Origin: Microbacterium maritypicum
GTDB taxonomy: Bacteria; Actinomycetota; Actinomycetes; Actinomycetales; Microbacteriaceae
Assembly (NCBI RefSeq): GCF_008868125.1
Contig: NZ_WAAQ01000001.1
Span: 2,163,736-2,227,735 of the forward strand
DNA length: 64,000 bases
Direction of reading: 5' to 3'
The position numbers were made by a program, and so were the translations under genes. Under the pieces are notes generated by a model, which searched no databases, was not told the DNA's origin, and worked only from the letters and a program-made list of their open reading frames with translations. Shown piece by piece: positions 1 through 8,500 of this stretch (positions are counted from its first letter, which is position 1; every line of letters begins with the position of its first letter).

Positions 1-530
1 AGCGCGTAGGCGGTGCGGCTGCGTGCGATGTCATGATGCGACACCAGCCCGCCCGGAGTGACGAGCTGCACGGAATCGCTGAGCACGGTCGTGAGTTCGG
101 CGTCATCGAGATGGTGCAGCACGTGATTGGACAGCACCACGTCGTAGGTCTCGCCCGCGGCCACGAGTTCGGTCGTCAGGGCGCGGCGATACCGGATGCC
201 CGCGCCGCCGTCGTGCGCCGACGCCCAGCGGATCGCCCGCTCGTCCGCGTCGAGAGCGGTGATCTCGGAGTCGAGACCGTCCTGACGCAACCGCCAGGCG
301 AGCAGCCGGCAGAGGTCTCCCCCGCCCGCCCCGACGTCGAGGATCCGCAACGGCCGGGAGCGCTGCGCGCGCGGTCGGATGTCGCGTCGGTACAGGGCCC
401 CCGGCCGGGAGACCAGGGCGTTCACGAACCCGAACCGTCCGTAGGTCCGCGCCAGCATCCGTGCGTCGGCGTGCGGATCGTCCATCAGCTCGCGAGCCTC
501 GGCGTCCCGCGTCGTGAGGTCCGGCCTCAT
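1..530 (-). CDS. SAM-dependent class I methyltransferase, C-terminus beyond the window
   Basis: The reading frame opens with ATG at 530 and stays open to the window edge, so only the first ~176 residues are present. Motif I for SAM binding is visible (ILDVGAGGGDLCRLLA, about residues 62-77), followed by an acidic post-I loop (ALDADE) and a motif IV-like SNHVLHHLDD, typical of small-molecule methyltransferases. The start codon overlaps the stop of the upstream type III polyketide synthase (ATGA), so the two are translationally coupled and the enzyme probably methylates the polyketide or a product derived from it. Comparable PKS-methyltransferase-flavoprotein operons make phenolic lipids in streptomycetes. 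A flavoprotein gene could lie beyond the window. The actual substrate is inferred. Confidence 0.85.
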   Translation of the reverse strand, partial: MRPDLTTRDAEARELMDDPHADARMLARTYGRFGFVNALVSRPGALYRRDIRPRAQRSRPLRILDVGAGGGDLCRLLAWRLRQDGLDSEITALDADERAIRWASAHDGGAGIRYRRALTTELVAAGETYDVVLSNHVLHHLDDAELTTVLSDSVQLVTPGGLVSHHDIARSRTAYA

Positions 531-1687
531 GACCCGGGCGAGGCGACGACGGTCATCAGCGCGCTCTCCGCCGTCAGACCGGGACCGAACGCCATCGCGG
601 AGACCCGGTCGCCGTCGCTCGCCCCCTCCACCTCCAGGATGCGCTTGAGGACGAACAGCACGGTCGCACTGGACATGTTGCCGTTCTCCCGCAGCACGTC
701 CCTGGCCGGGCGCAGCTGCGCATCGCTGAGGCGTAGCCGCTCCTGCACCTTGTCGAGGATGCTCCGCCCGCCGGGATGGATGGCCCAGTGCTGGACCGCA
801 TCCCCCACGCTGCCGGCCTCGAAGGCCTCGCCGAGGCCCTCCTCGGCGCCGTACAACGGCCGGAGCGCACCGATGATCGTCTCTCCGATGATCTGCGGGA
901 CGGCCGTGGAGAGGATCATCTCGAAACCGGTGTCGCCGATCGTCCAGGCCATGTCCTTCTCCCCCTCCGGCGCGATGGCGGTGTGGAAGCGGTCCAGGCG
1001 CAACCCGGTCGACGCGGACGGGAGATCGCGCGCGGTGACGATCCCGGCGGCCGCACCGTCGGCGAACAGGGACGACGCGACGATCGTGTCGGGATTCTCC
1101 GAGGAACGCAGGTGCAGAGTGCACAGCTCGACGCTCACGACCAGGACCACGGCGTTCTCATCCGCGGCGCAGAACTGACTCGCCGCCCGGAGCGCAGGCA
1201 TCGAGGCGTAGCAGCCCATGAAGCCGAGGTGGAAACGCTGCACCGCATCGGACAGCCCGAGCGCACGCACGATCTCGTACTCCGGCCCCGGGGCATGGAA
1301 CCCGGTGCAGGAGACCGTGATGACGTGGGTCACATCGGCCGGCTCGAGGTCGGGGTCGGAGTCGATCGCCCGCCGGGCGGCCTCGACGAAGAGCTTCGTG
1401 GCCTCTCGGGCGTAGAAGTCGTTGCGCGCCTTGGTGCCGGGGGCGAGCAGCATCCCCGATCCGCGGTCGAAGAACACGGGGTCTGTCGCTTCGGAATCCA
1501 GCGACAGCTCGTCGATCACGGTGTGCCGGGTGTCGATGCCCGAGACGTTGAACGACGTCGTGACGATGCGCTGCGCCAGCCGCCCGAGGCCGGGCTGCTG
1601 CGCGAAGACGTCACGCACCTGATCCTGGACGAGAACGGTATCGGGGACGATCGTCTGCAGCGATCGAAGCACAGGCGGTCGGCTCAT
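527..1687 (-). CDS. Type III polyketide synthase (chalcone/stilbene synthase family)
   Basis: This is a homodimeric condensing enzyme that extends an acyl-CoA starter with malonyl-CoA to make pyrones or resorcinols. The 386 residues match the family length. The catalytic triad is clear: Cys127 in VSCTGFHAPGPE, His304 in WAIHPGGRS and Asn337 in ENGNMSSAT. The C-terminal FGPGLTAES loop is also typical. I chose ATG at 1687 (MSRPP); an in-frame TTG four codons upstream is possible but has no better ribosome-binding site. It couples by a 4-nt overlap to the methyltransferase. The pair resembles actinobacterial alkylresorcinol/alkylpyrone operons that produce membrane phenolic lipids. The starter unit and ring type cannot be read from the sequence. 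Confidence 0.93.
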   Translation of the reverse strand: MSRPPVLRSLQTIVPDTVLVQDQVRDVFAQQPGLGRLAQRIVTTSFNVSGIDTRHTVIDELSLDSEATDPVFFDRGSGMLLAPGTKARNDFYAREATKLFVEAARRAIDSDPDLEPADVTHVITVSCTGFHAPGPEYEIVRALGLSDAVQRFHLGFMGCYASMPALRAASQFCAADENAVVLVVSVELCTLHLRSSENPDTIVASSLFADGAAAGIVTARDLPSASTGLRLDRFHTAIAPEGEKDMAWTIGDTGFEMILSTAVPQIIGETIIGALRPLYGAEEGLGEAFEAGSVGDAVQHWAIHPGGRSILDKVQERLRLSDAQLRPARDVLRENGNMSSATVLFVLKRILEVEGASDGDRVSAMAFGPGLTAESALMTVVASPGS

Positions 1688-1749
1688 GGTGCCACTCAAG
1701 CACTGCGCACCGCCCGGGGGGAAGGGGTTGCGCGCGACCGCGGTCTGCC

Positions 1750-2364
1750 CTAGAAGCCGAGCGCCCTGGCGAGCTTGGAGTCGGATGCCGATTCGCGGCC
1801 TCCGGCAGCCAGCACCGCCTGCTCCACCGCCGCGAAGAACGCGGTGCGTCCCGCCTCATCAGCCGGCGCCGCGGGCCCCAGCTCCATCTCCCACTCACGC
1901 CATTCGCGTTTCACGTTCTGGCGCAGGTCGCTCGCTCGCACCCGGTCGTCGACGAACTCGGCGACGACGCCGTCCGGGCCGGTGAGCAGATAGGCGGTGC
2001 GGTCGTTCTCGATGCGGGCGAGTGGGGTGAGCGGTGCGCTCGTCCACTCCGACACGGTCGTGGCGACCGCAGAGGGGAGCGCGTCGCCCTCCCCTAGAGG
2101 CCAGCCGAGCTCGAGTCGACCGTCTCCCTGTCGGGGACCTTTCACATGCCAGCCCTCGTCGGGCCCGCCGGTGCGACGACGCAATGCCACGCCGGCGCGC
2201 GAGAGCGTGCCGTCAGCGGTGTCGAAGTACTGGGCGTCCAGGGTGCGCAGCACACCGGGGCTGACCGCGTCGACGCCCGGGAGCGCCTCCCATCGCGGCA
2301 ACGGGGTCTCCGGATCGACGTCGTACTTGCGCTCGACCTCGACCGTGCGGGAGGGCTCAGTCAT
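1750..2364 (-). CDS. CYTH domain protein (triphosphate tunnel metalloenzyme)
   Basis: The 204-residue protein begins with the diagnostic EVERKY motif (ExExK, about residues 9-14) of the CYTH superfamily, whose beta-tunnel binds triphosphates with divalent metal. Further charged strands follow: YFDTADGTL, VALRRRTGG, WHVKGPR and an acidic EWREWEMELG strand. Relatives hydrolyse inorganic triphosphate or thiamine triphosphate, or act as class IV adenylate cyclases; the single-domain form without a CHAD domain gives no further clue. It overlaps the end of the upstream small gene by 8 nt and lies 62 nt before the PKS start, so it may or may not share that transcript. Family assignment is firm; the substrate is unknown. 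Confidence 0.88.
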   Translation of the reverse strand: MTEPSRTVEVERKYDVDPETPLPRWEALPGVDAVSPGVLRTLDAQYFDTADGTLSRAGVALRRRTGGPDEGWHVKGPRQGDGRLELGWPLGEGDALPSAVATTVSEWTSAPLTPLARIENDRTAYLLTGPDGVVAEFVDDRVRASDLRQNVKREWREWEMELGPAAPADEAGRTAFFAAVEQAVLAAGGRESASDSKLARALGF

Positions 2365-2569
2365 CGTCGAGCGTGAGGTCCTCGAGAGACTCTTCGAACC
2401 AGTAGTCGATCTCCGTGGGGCCGTCGGCGGGGCCGGTGTTCTGCGGCTCGCCGCGGCGGTTGTACACCACCTGCGTCTCGCTGTAGGGAACGATCAGCTT
2501 GTCGTCCGCGTCGCCGAGGGGGATGATCTGCCCGTCGAGCGGGCCGCCGTGAAGTCGTGCGAGTGCCAT
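2357..2569 (-). CDS. Small conserved acidic protein of unknown function
   Basis: This 70-residue protein starts MALARLHGGPLDGQ and ends in an acidic tail (WFEESLEDLTLDDD). I do not recognise a characterised family. The LHGGPLDGQ opening is a pattern I associate with small uncharacterised actinobacterial proteins. ATG at 2569 was preferred over upstream in-frame starts because a TACCCT box (2576-2581) lies exactly 6 nt before it, fitting a leaderless transcript. Its stop overlaps the CYTH gene start by 8 nt, so the two are probably translated from one mRNA. Confidence 0.7.
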   Translation of the reverse strand: MALARLHGGPLDGQIIPLGDADDKLIVPYSETQVVYNRRGEPQNTGPADGPTEIDYWFEESLEDLTLDDD

Positions 2570-2575
2570 GTGCTC

Positions 2576-2581
2576 AGGGTA
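2576..2581 (-). promoter_or_regulatory. Candidate -10 box of a leaderless promoter
   Basis: On the minus strand this reads TACCCT, ending exactly 6 nt before the ATG at 2569. The spacing recurs at nine other starts in this window. No convincing -35 box was identified. Confidence 0.45.
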
Positions 2582-2618
2582 GCGCCGTCGTCGCGGTATC
2601 GGTGCGAGGCAGGCGGAA

Positions 2619-3089
2619 TCAACCGAGGACGACACCGAGAAGGGCGCCGGCGATCATCCAGGGACCGAAGGCGATGCGGGTGGAGCCGTTCGCTCTCCGC
2701 AGCAGGATGAGCACGAGCGCGTAGAGCGCTCCCAGCACGAAGGCCGCGGCCGCCCCGATCGCGAGTGCCTCCCAGCCGTGCCAGGCCAGCACCAGCCCGA
2801 TGACGGCGGCGAGCTTCACGTCTCCGCCTCCCATCCCCGCACGGCTGAGCGCCCGCAGCACCGCATAGAAGCTCCCGAGGATCACCATTCCCAGGAGGGC
2901 ACGAACGAGCGGCGCCCCCTGCCCCGTGGCCAGGGCGTCGACGGCGACGAGCGCGAGCAGGCAGCCGAGCGTCGACAGCACGATCCTGTTCGGGAGGCGA
3001 TGCGTGCGGGCGTCGATCACGATGAGCCACGCGCCGACGCCGATCAGTGCGGCGTGCACGAGGGCGATGAGGGCGAGCCGGATGTCCAT
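2619..3089 (-). CDS. Prepilin peptidase, A24 family (short form)
   Basis: This integral membrane aspartic protease would cleave the basic leader of type IV pilin-like or Tad/Flp pilins on the cytoplasmic face. The 156-residue protein has about five to six hydrophobic segments. Both catalytic aspartates are visible: one in VIDARTHRLPN (about residue 26) and one in the GGGDVKLAA motif (about residue 93; the family signature is GxGD). The N-terminal methylase domain and cysteine motif of long PilD proteins are absent, as is usual for CpaA/TadV-type enzymes. No pilin genes lie in the window. TAACCT at 3096-3101 sits 6 nt before the ATG, suggesting a leaderless mRNA. Confidence 0.88.
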   Translation of the reverse strand: MDIRLALIALVHAALIGVGAWLIVIDARTHRLPNRIVLSTLGCLLALVAVDALATGQGAPLVRALLGMVILGSFYAVLRALSRAGMGGGDVKLAAVIGLVLAWHGWEALAIGAAAAFVLGALYALVLILLRRANGSTRIAFGPWMIAGALLGVVLG

Positions 3090-3095
3090 CCCCGC

Positions 3096-3101
3096 AGGTT
3101 A
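3096..3101 (-). promoter_or_regulatory. Candidate -10 box of a leaderless promoter
   Basis: The minus strand reads TAACCT exactly 6 nt upstream of the prepilin peptidase ATG at 3089. There is no purine-rich ribosome-binding site in the interval. Confidence 0.4.
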
Positions 3102-3193
3102 GGAGATCGGCGGACCTCGCTCCGACTCCCTGTGGAGAACCCCTGGCCGATGTCCGATGTACGAACTATCGTCATTCACACGGGTTGTTATAT

Positions 3194-3209
3194 TAGAATA
3201 TATCTTCGA
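3194..3209 (+). promoter_or_regulatory. LexA (SOS) box-like palindrome before imuA
   Basis: The 16 bases TAGAATATATCTTCGA match the actinobacterial SOS consensus TCGAAC-N4-GTTCGA at 9 of 12 fixed positions. TAGAAT is also a good -10 hexamer, so a bound repressor would cover the promoter. The site ends 6 nt before the imuA ATG. imuA-imuB-dnaE2 cassettes are LexA-controlled in other actinobacteria, which supports the call. Confidence 0.65.
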
Positions 3210-3215
3210 GAAAGG

Positions 3216-4004
3216 ATGCAGGTGATCGGGCTCGATGCAATCGCCTCGCTCTCTCCGGCGGGCGACTCCCGCGCGGGAGAAGTGCTGCGCCTGCGTCGCG
3301 AGATCAACCGGATGCAACGACGGCGCAGCGAACATGCGCTGCTCCCCCTCGACCCCGCCTTCGCCGCGCTCCTTCCGGAGGAGGGACTGCAGACCGGCAC
3401 CTCCTACACCGTCTCCCCCTCGCCGAGCCTCGTCCTCGCACTGCTCAGCGCCGCATCGCAGAAGGGGCTGTGGTGCGCCGTGGTGGGCATGCCGACCCTC
3501 GGCGTCGAAGCCGCCGCCGCTTTCGGCATCGACCTCGCACGCCTGATCCTCGTCCCCACCCCCGGAGACCGCTGGTTGGCGGCGACCTCCGCCCTGGCCG
3601 AGGTCGTGCCCCTGATCGTCGTGGCCCCCGGCGCCCGCGCACGAGACGCGGATGTCGCTCGGCTGAGCGCGCGCCTGCGCGACCGCGGGTGCACGCTCCT
3701 GGTCACCGAGTCTCCCGTCACCGAACGCTGGCCGCAGAGCGAGGGGACGATACGCCTGCACGATCCGCACTGGCACGGCCTCGGCGCCGGCTGGGGGCTG
3801 CTCTCCGACTGCACGGTGACGGTGACGGCGCAGACGCGGCACAGCCCCCGCCCGTCGAGCGTGCGGGTGCAGCTGCCGGGAGGACACGGGGCCGTCGAGG
3901 CCGTCGGGGTCGAGCTCGCTGCACTGCCCGCACGACCGGCGGAGTCCGTCGCCTCACGCGAATCCGCACCACTGGAGCTCCTGCGATGGGCGGAAGCCGG
4001 ATGA
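3216..4004 (+). CDS. imuA: ImuA-like RecA-fold accessory protein of the mutagenesis cassette
   Basis: The 262-residue protein lies directly upstream of imuB and dnaE2 and contains a degraded RecA-like fold: a core running through GTSYTVSPSPSLVLALLSA, a GLWCAVVGMP strand and a PLIVVAPGA strand. No intact Walker A sequence is present, which is common for the actinobacterial form. ImuA-type proteins help the error-prone polymerase complex copy past damaged bases. I chose ATG at 3216; GTG at 3222 is equally possible and would place the GAGAAAGG sequence at a better ribosome-binding distance. The stop overlaps the imuB start (ATGA). A LexA-like box lies immediately upstream. The role is inferred mainly from position. 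Confidence 0.82.
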   Translation: MQVIGLDAIASLSPAGDSRAGEVLRLRREINRMQRRRSEHALLPLDPAFAALLPEEGLQTGTSYTVSPSPSLVLALLSAASQKGLWCAVVGMPTLGVEAAAAFGIDLARLILVPTPGDRWLAATSALAEVVPLIVVAPGARARDADVARLSARLRDRGCTLLVTESPVTERWPQSEGTIRLHDPHWHGLGAGWGLLSDCTVTVTAQTRHSPRPSSVRVQLPGGHGAVEAVGVELAALPARPAESVASRESAPLELLRWAEAG

Positions 4005-5539
4005 GCAGCCCGCTCCGCGTGCTCGTGCTGTGGTTCCCGGATTGGCCGATGCGGGCCGTCCTCGGCAGCGCGCCCCCGCATCCGCCCACCGCCCTGGTGC
4101 AGGCCAACACGATCGTCGCCTGCACCGCCTCCGCCAGAGAGCATGGTGTGCGCACCGGTCAGCGCCGCCGGGTCGCGCAGGGCCACCTCTCCTCGCTGCG
4201 TGTGCTCTCCCACGACCCCGATCGAGACGAACGCGCCTTCCTGCCGGTGCTGCACCTGATCGAGAAGCACGCCCCCGGGGTCACGCTGCTGCGCCCCGGG
4301 CTCGCGATCCTCCGCGCCAGGGGCATCTCCCGCTATCACGGAGGAGAGGCGGAGGCCGCGGAAGCACTCACCGCCGTCCTGACGGAGGCCGGCTTCCCCG
4401 AGGTGCGCGTGGGTGTGGCCGATGGCCCGTTCACGGCCGAGATCGCCGCACGGGGCCCCGTGCCCTGCACGGTCGTGCCGCCAGGGGGCTCACGGGAGTT
4501 CCTGGCGCCGTACCCCGTGCAGGTGCTGCGCGACGAGCAGGTCACCGGCCTCCTCGTGCGGCTCGGAGTGCGCACTCTCGGCGAGTTCACCGCCCTCGCA
4601 CCACTCGATGTGCGCGATCGTTTCGGCGAGCACGGTGCGCGCCTGCAGGCACTCGCCGCCGGCGCCGACTCCCGGCCGCTGACACCGCGCCCTCCCGACC
4701 CTGAGCTGGTGCGCAGCATCGAGTTCGACTCCCCGCTGGGCGGAACCGATCAGGTGGCGTTCGCTGTGCGTCAGACGGCGGATGCGGTGCTGCTCGCTCT
4801 CGGCGACGCCTCGCTCGTCTGCACGGAGGTGCGGATCGACCTGACCGACGACAACGGGGCGGTCTTCTCGCGGTCCTGGCTGCATCCGACCTGCTTCGAC
4901 GCCTCCGACCTCGTCGACCGGGTGCGCTGGCAGCTGGAGGCGCTGGCCGCGCAGTCCGCGAAGGATCCGGTCGACGAGGCGCGAGCGTTCGGCGGCATCG
5001 TGGCGGTGCGCATCGTCCCGGCCGCCGTCGATGATGCCGCGCACCACCAGCCCGGTCTCTTCGGATCCGGCACCGATGAACGCCTGCACCATGCGGTCTC
5101 GCGCGTGCAGACCATGCTCGGTCACCAGGGCGTGGTCACAGCCGCTGTGGCGGGCGGCCGCTGGCTCGCCGATCGCCAGGTGCTCACGCCCTGGGGCGAG
5201 CGCACGGTACCCCCGCGCGACCCCGGATCCCCATGGCCGGGCAGCCTTCCCGACCCGCTGCCCGCCGAGGTGTTCCTGCCCCCGCGCCCCATCGGGGTGC
5301 TCGCCGCGGATGAGAGCACCATCAGCGTCGATGAGCGCGGGGCTCTCTCGGGCGAGCCCGCCCGCATCGACGGGGCCGCCGTGCAGGCCTGGGCCGGCCC
5401 CTGGCCGGTGCATGAGAGGCGCTGGACCTCCGGCGGCGGGAAGCGAGGGCATCGCCTCCAGATCATCGACGCCCACGACCGCGCATGGCTGGTCTTCCAC
5501 ACCGGCGAGCGCTGGTGGGCCGAGGGGAGGTATCGCTGA
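4001..5539 (+). CDS. imuB: ImuB, catalytically inactive Y-family polymerase homologue
   Basis: The 512-residue protein belongs to the DinB/UmuC superfamily but lacks the catalytic acids. The N-terminal site reads LVLWFPDWPMRA where active enzymes have an aspartate followed by FFASVE, and the usual SIDEAYLD-like site is RARGISRYHGG. It therefore acts as a scaffold, not a polymerase. A sliding-clamp binding motif, QPGLFG, is at residues 350-355, matching the role known for mycobacterial ImuB in bringing DnaE2 to the beta clamp. The start overlaps the imuA stop by 4 nt, and the stop overlaps the dnaE2 start by 1 nt, so the three are made together during the SOS response. Confidence 0.93.
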   Translation: MSSPLRVLVLWFPDWPMRAVLGSAPPHPPTALVQANTIVACTASAREHGVRTGQRRRVAQGHLSSLRVLSHDPDRDERAFLPVLHLIEKHAPGVTLLRPGLAILRARGISRYHGGEAEAAEALTAVLTEAGFPEVRVGVADGPFTAEIAARGPVPCTVVPPGGSREFLAPYPVQVLRDEQVTGLLVRLGVRTLGEFTALAPLDVRDRFGEHGARLQALAAGADSRPLTPRPPDPELVRSIEFDSPLGGTDQVAFAVRQTADAVLLALGDASLVCTEVRIDLTDDNGAVFSRSWLHPTCFDASDLVDRVRWQLEALAAQSAKDPVDEARAFGGIVAVRIVPAAVDDAAHHQPGLFGSGTDERLHHAVSRVQTMLGHQGVVTAAVAGGRWLADRQVLTPWGERTVPPRDPGSPWPGSLPDPLPAEVFLPPRPIGVLAADESTISVDERGALSGEPARIDGAAVQAWAGPWPVHERRWTSGGGKRGHRLQIIDAHDRAWLVFHTGERWWAEGRYR

Positions 5540-8500
5540 TGGGCTGGCACAATCCGCCCCTGTCCTGGAACGACCTGGAGCGCGCCCTCAGTGGCGAGGA
5601 GTCACCCCCGTCGCCTCCTCCCGCCGCCGAGCCCCGGGGGCAGCGGACGGATGCAGGGCCGGTGAGCCATCGCCGCAAGCGCACCCCTCCCGTCGCCGTC
5701 CCCCGTCCCGAGAGCGCGGTCCCCTATGCCGAGCTGCACGCTCATTCGTCGTACTCGTTCCTCGACGGTGCCTCCTCCCCCGAAGACCTCCTCGCCGAGG
5801 CCGATCGCCTCGGACTGACCGCTCTCGCCCTCACCGATCACGACGGCTTCTACGGCGCCGCGCGCTTCGCCGAGGTGGCTGATCTCATGGAGAGCCCGCT
5901 GCAGACGGTGTTCGGGGCAGAGCTGTCGCTCGACCTGCCCGCGCCGCAACGAGGCTCCGCCGACCCCGCCGGCGAGCATCTGCTGGTCCTCGCCCGAGGC
6001 ATGGAGGGCTATCACCGGCTCTCGGGGGCCATCACCGCGGCACAGCTGCGCGGCGGTGAGAAGGGACGCCCGGTGTACGACCTCGACGATCTCGCCGCGC
6101 GTGCAGACGGGCACTGGACGATCCTGACCGGATGCCGCAAAGGTGCCGTGCGCCGCGGGCTCGAGGCGGGAGACGCGCGCGCCCCGTTGCGGTCGCTCGT
6201 CGATCTGTTCGGGAGCGACCACGTCGTCGTCGAGCTCTTCGACCATGGTGATCCCCTGGACACCCGTCGCAACGACGCCCTCGCCGAGCTCGCCGGTCGG
6301 ATGCGGCTGCCGATGGTCGCGACCAACAACGTGCATTACGCCACCCCTGCGCAGGCGTCGCTCGCCGAAGCCGTGGCCGCGGTCCGCGCGGTGCGCAGCA
6401 TGGACGAGCTCGACGGCTGGCTGCCTGCGCACGGGGGCGCGCATCTGCGCAGCGGTGCCGAGATGTCGGCGCGCTTCTCCCGCCACCCCGGAGCGATCTC
6501 GTACGGGCTCGAGCTGGCCGCGGCGTCCGCCTTCCCCCTGCGCCTGGCGCGACCGGCACTGCCTCAGCAGAAGGTGCCGGCGGGGCACACACCCATGACG
6601 TGGCTGCGCCACCTGGTCTGGGAGGCCGTGCCGTCGAAGTACCCGCGACTGGACGACGACGGTCGCCACCGGATCGCCCGCGAGCTCGACGTGATCGAGG
6701 AGAAGGACTTCCCCGGGTACTTCCTCATCGTGCACGGCATCGTCACCGAGGCGCGCAGACGCGGCATCCTCTGCCAGGGGCGGGGGTCGGCTGCGGCGAG
6801 CGCGGTCTGCTACCTGCTGGGGATCACCGCGGTCGACCCGATCCTCTACCGCCTGCCGTTCGAGAGGTTCCTCGCGACCACGCGGACCGAGGAGCCCGAC
6901 ATCGACGTCGACTTCGACTCCGATCGCCGCGAGGAGATCATCCAGTGGGTGTATGCCGAGTACGGCAGGGAACGTGCGGCCCAGGTGGCCAACGTCATCC
7001 AGTACCGCCCGAAGAACGCGGTGCGCGACATGGCAAGAGCGCTCGGCCACTCCCCCGGTCAGCAGGACGCCTGGTCCCGTCAGGTCGATGGCTGGGGCGC
7101 AGGACTGGAACCCGTCGAGGGGCACGACATCCCCGAGAAGGTGCTCGCCTATGCCGGTGAACTGTTGAAGGCCCCCCGGCATCTCGGCATCCACTCCGGC
7201 GGCATGGTGCTCACCGCCCGTCCCGTCGGCGAGGTCGTGCCTGTGGAGCACGCCCGTATGGAGAACCGCACGGTCATCCAGTGGGACAAGGACGACTCGG
7301 CCTTCATGGGCCTGGTGAAGTTCGATCTGCTGGGGCTCGGGATGCTCGCCGCCCTTCAGCACTGCTTCGATCTGATCCGGGAGAGCACGGGCGAGGAGTG
7401 GACGCTCGAGACCATCCCCAAGGAGGAGCCCGCGGTCTACGACATGCTCTGCCGTGCGGATTCGATCGGGGTCTTCCAGGTGGAGTCGCGCGCGCAGATC
7501 GGGCTGCTCCCCCGCCTGCAGCCCCGGGCCTTCTACGACCTCGCCATCCAGATCGCCCTCATCCGCCCTGGCCCCATCCAGGGCGGCGCGGTGCATCCGT
7601 TCGTACGGCGGAAGATGGCCAAGGATCGCATCGACGAGGAGAACCGGGAACGGGCGACTCGCGGCGAGGCGCCGGTGGAGTTCGCGATCCCCTACCCGCA
7701 CAGCGATCTGGAGGACATCCTCAAGCGCACGCTGGGCATTCCGATCTTCCAGGAGCAGCTCATCCAGATGGCGACGGCGATCGGCGATTGCACGGCCGAT
7801 GAGGCCGACCTGCTGCGTCGTGCCATGGGATCCAAACGCGGCCTGGAGAAGATCGAGAAAGTCAGGGACAAGCTGTACGCGGGGATGGCCAGGCGCGGCC
7901 TGGTGGATGAGGCCGCCGATCGCATCTACGCGCAGATCCAGGCGTTCTCCAATTTCGGATTCGCCGAATCGCACTCCCTGTCGTTCGCTCTCCTCGTCTA
8001 CGCCAGCTCCTGGGTGAAGCTGCACTACCCCGCAGCGTTCCTCGCCGGCCTCCTGCGCTCACAGCCGATGGGCTTCTACTCCGCAGCGACCCTCACCGCG
8101 GATGCGCGGCGGCATGGGGTCGAGGTCCGACGTCCCGATCTGCACGTCTCGGGGGCGACGGAGACCCTGGAGCCGCTCGTCGACGGCGCCCCGCGAAGGC
8201 CGACGGGTCGGGACGGGTGCACCGCCGACCTGCAGCCGCCCGCGCTCCGCTTCGATCGGGATGCGCCGGACGAATCGGCCGCGCACCGCAGGGACGGGAA
8301 CTCCGCGGTACGGCTGGGGCTCAGCGGCATCCGTGGGATCGGTGTGCCGATGGCGGAGAGGATCGTCGCCGAACGCGACGCGAACGGCCGGTACCGGGAT
8401 CTGAACGACCTGGTGCGGCGAACGGATGCCACCGCCGCACACGTGGAGGCTCTGGCCACCGCCGGCGCTTTCGACTGTCTGGGCCTGGAGCGTCGCGAGG

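Noticed and set aside
2778..3215. Longer start for imuA at 2778
   Set aside because: It would run through the prepilin peptidase gene in antisense and cover the LexA-like box; the ImuA domain begins after 3216.
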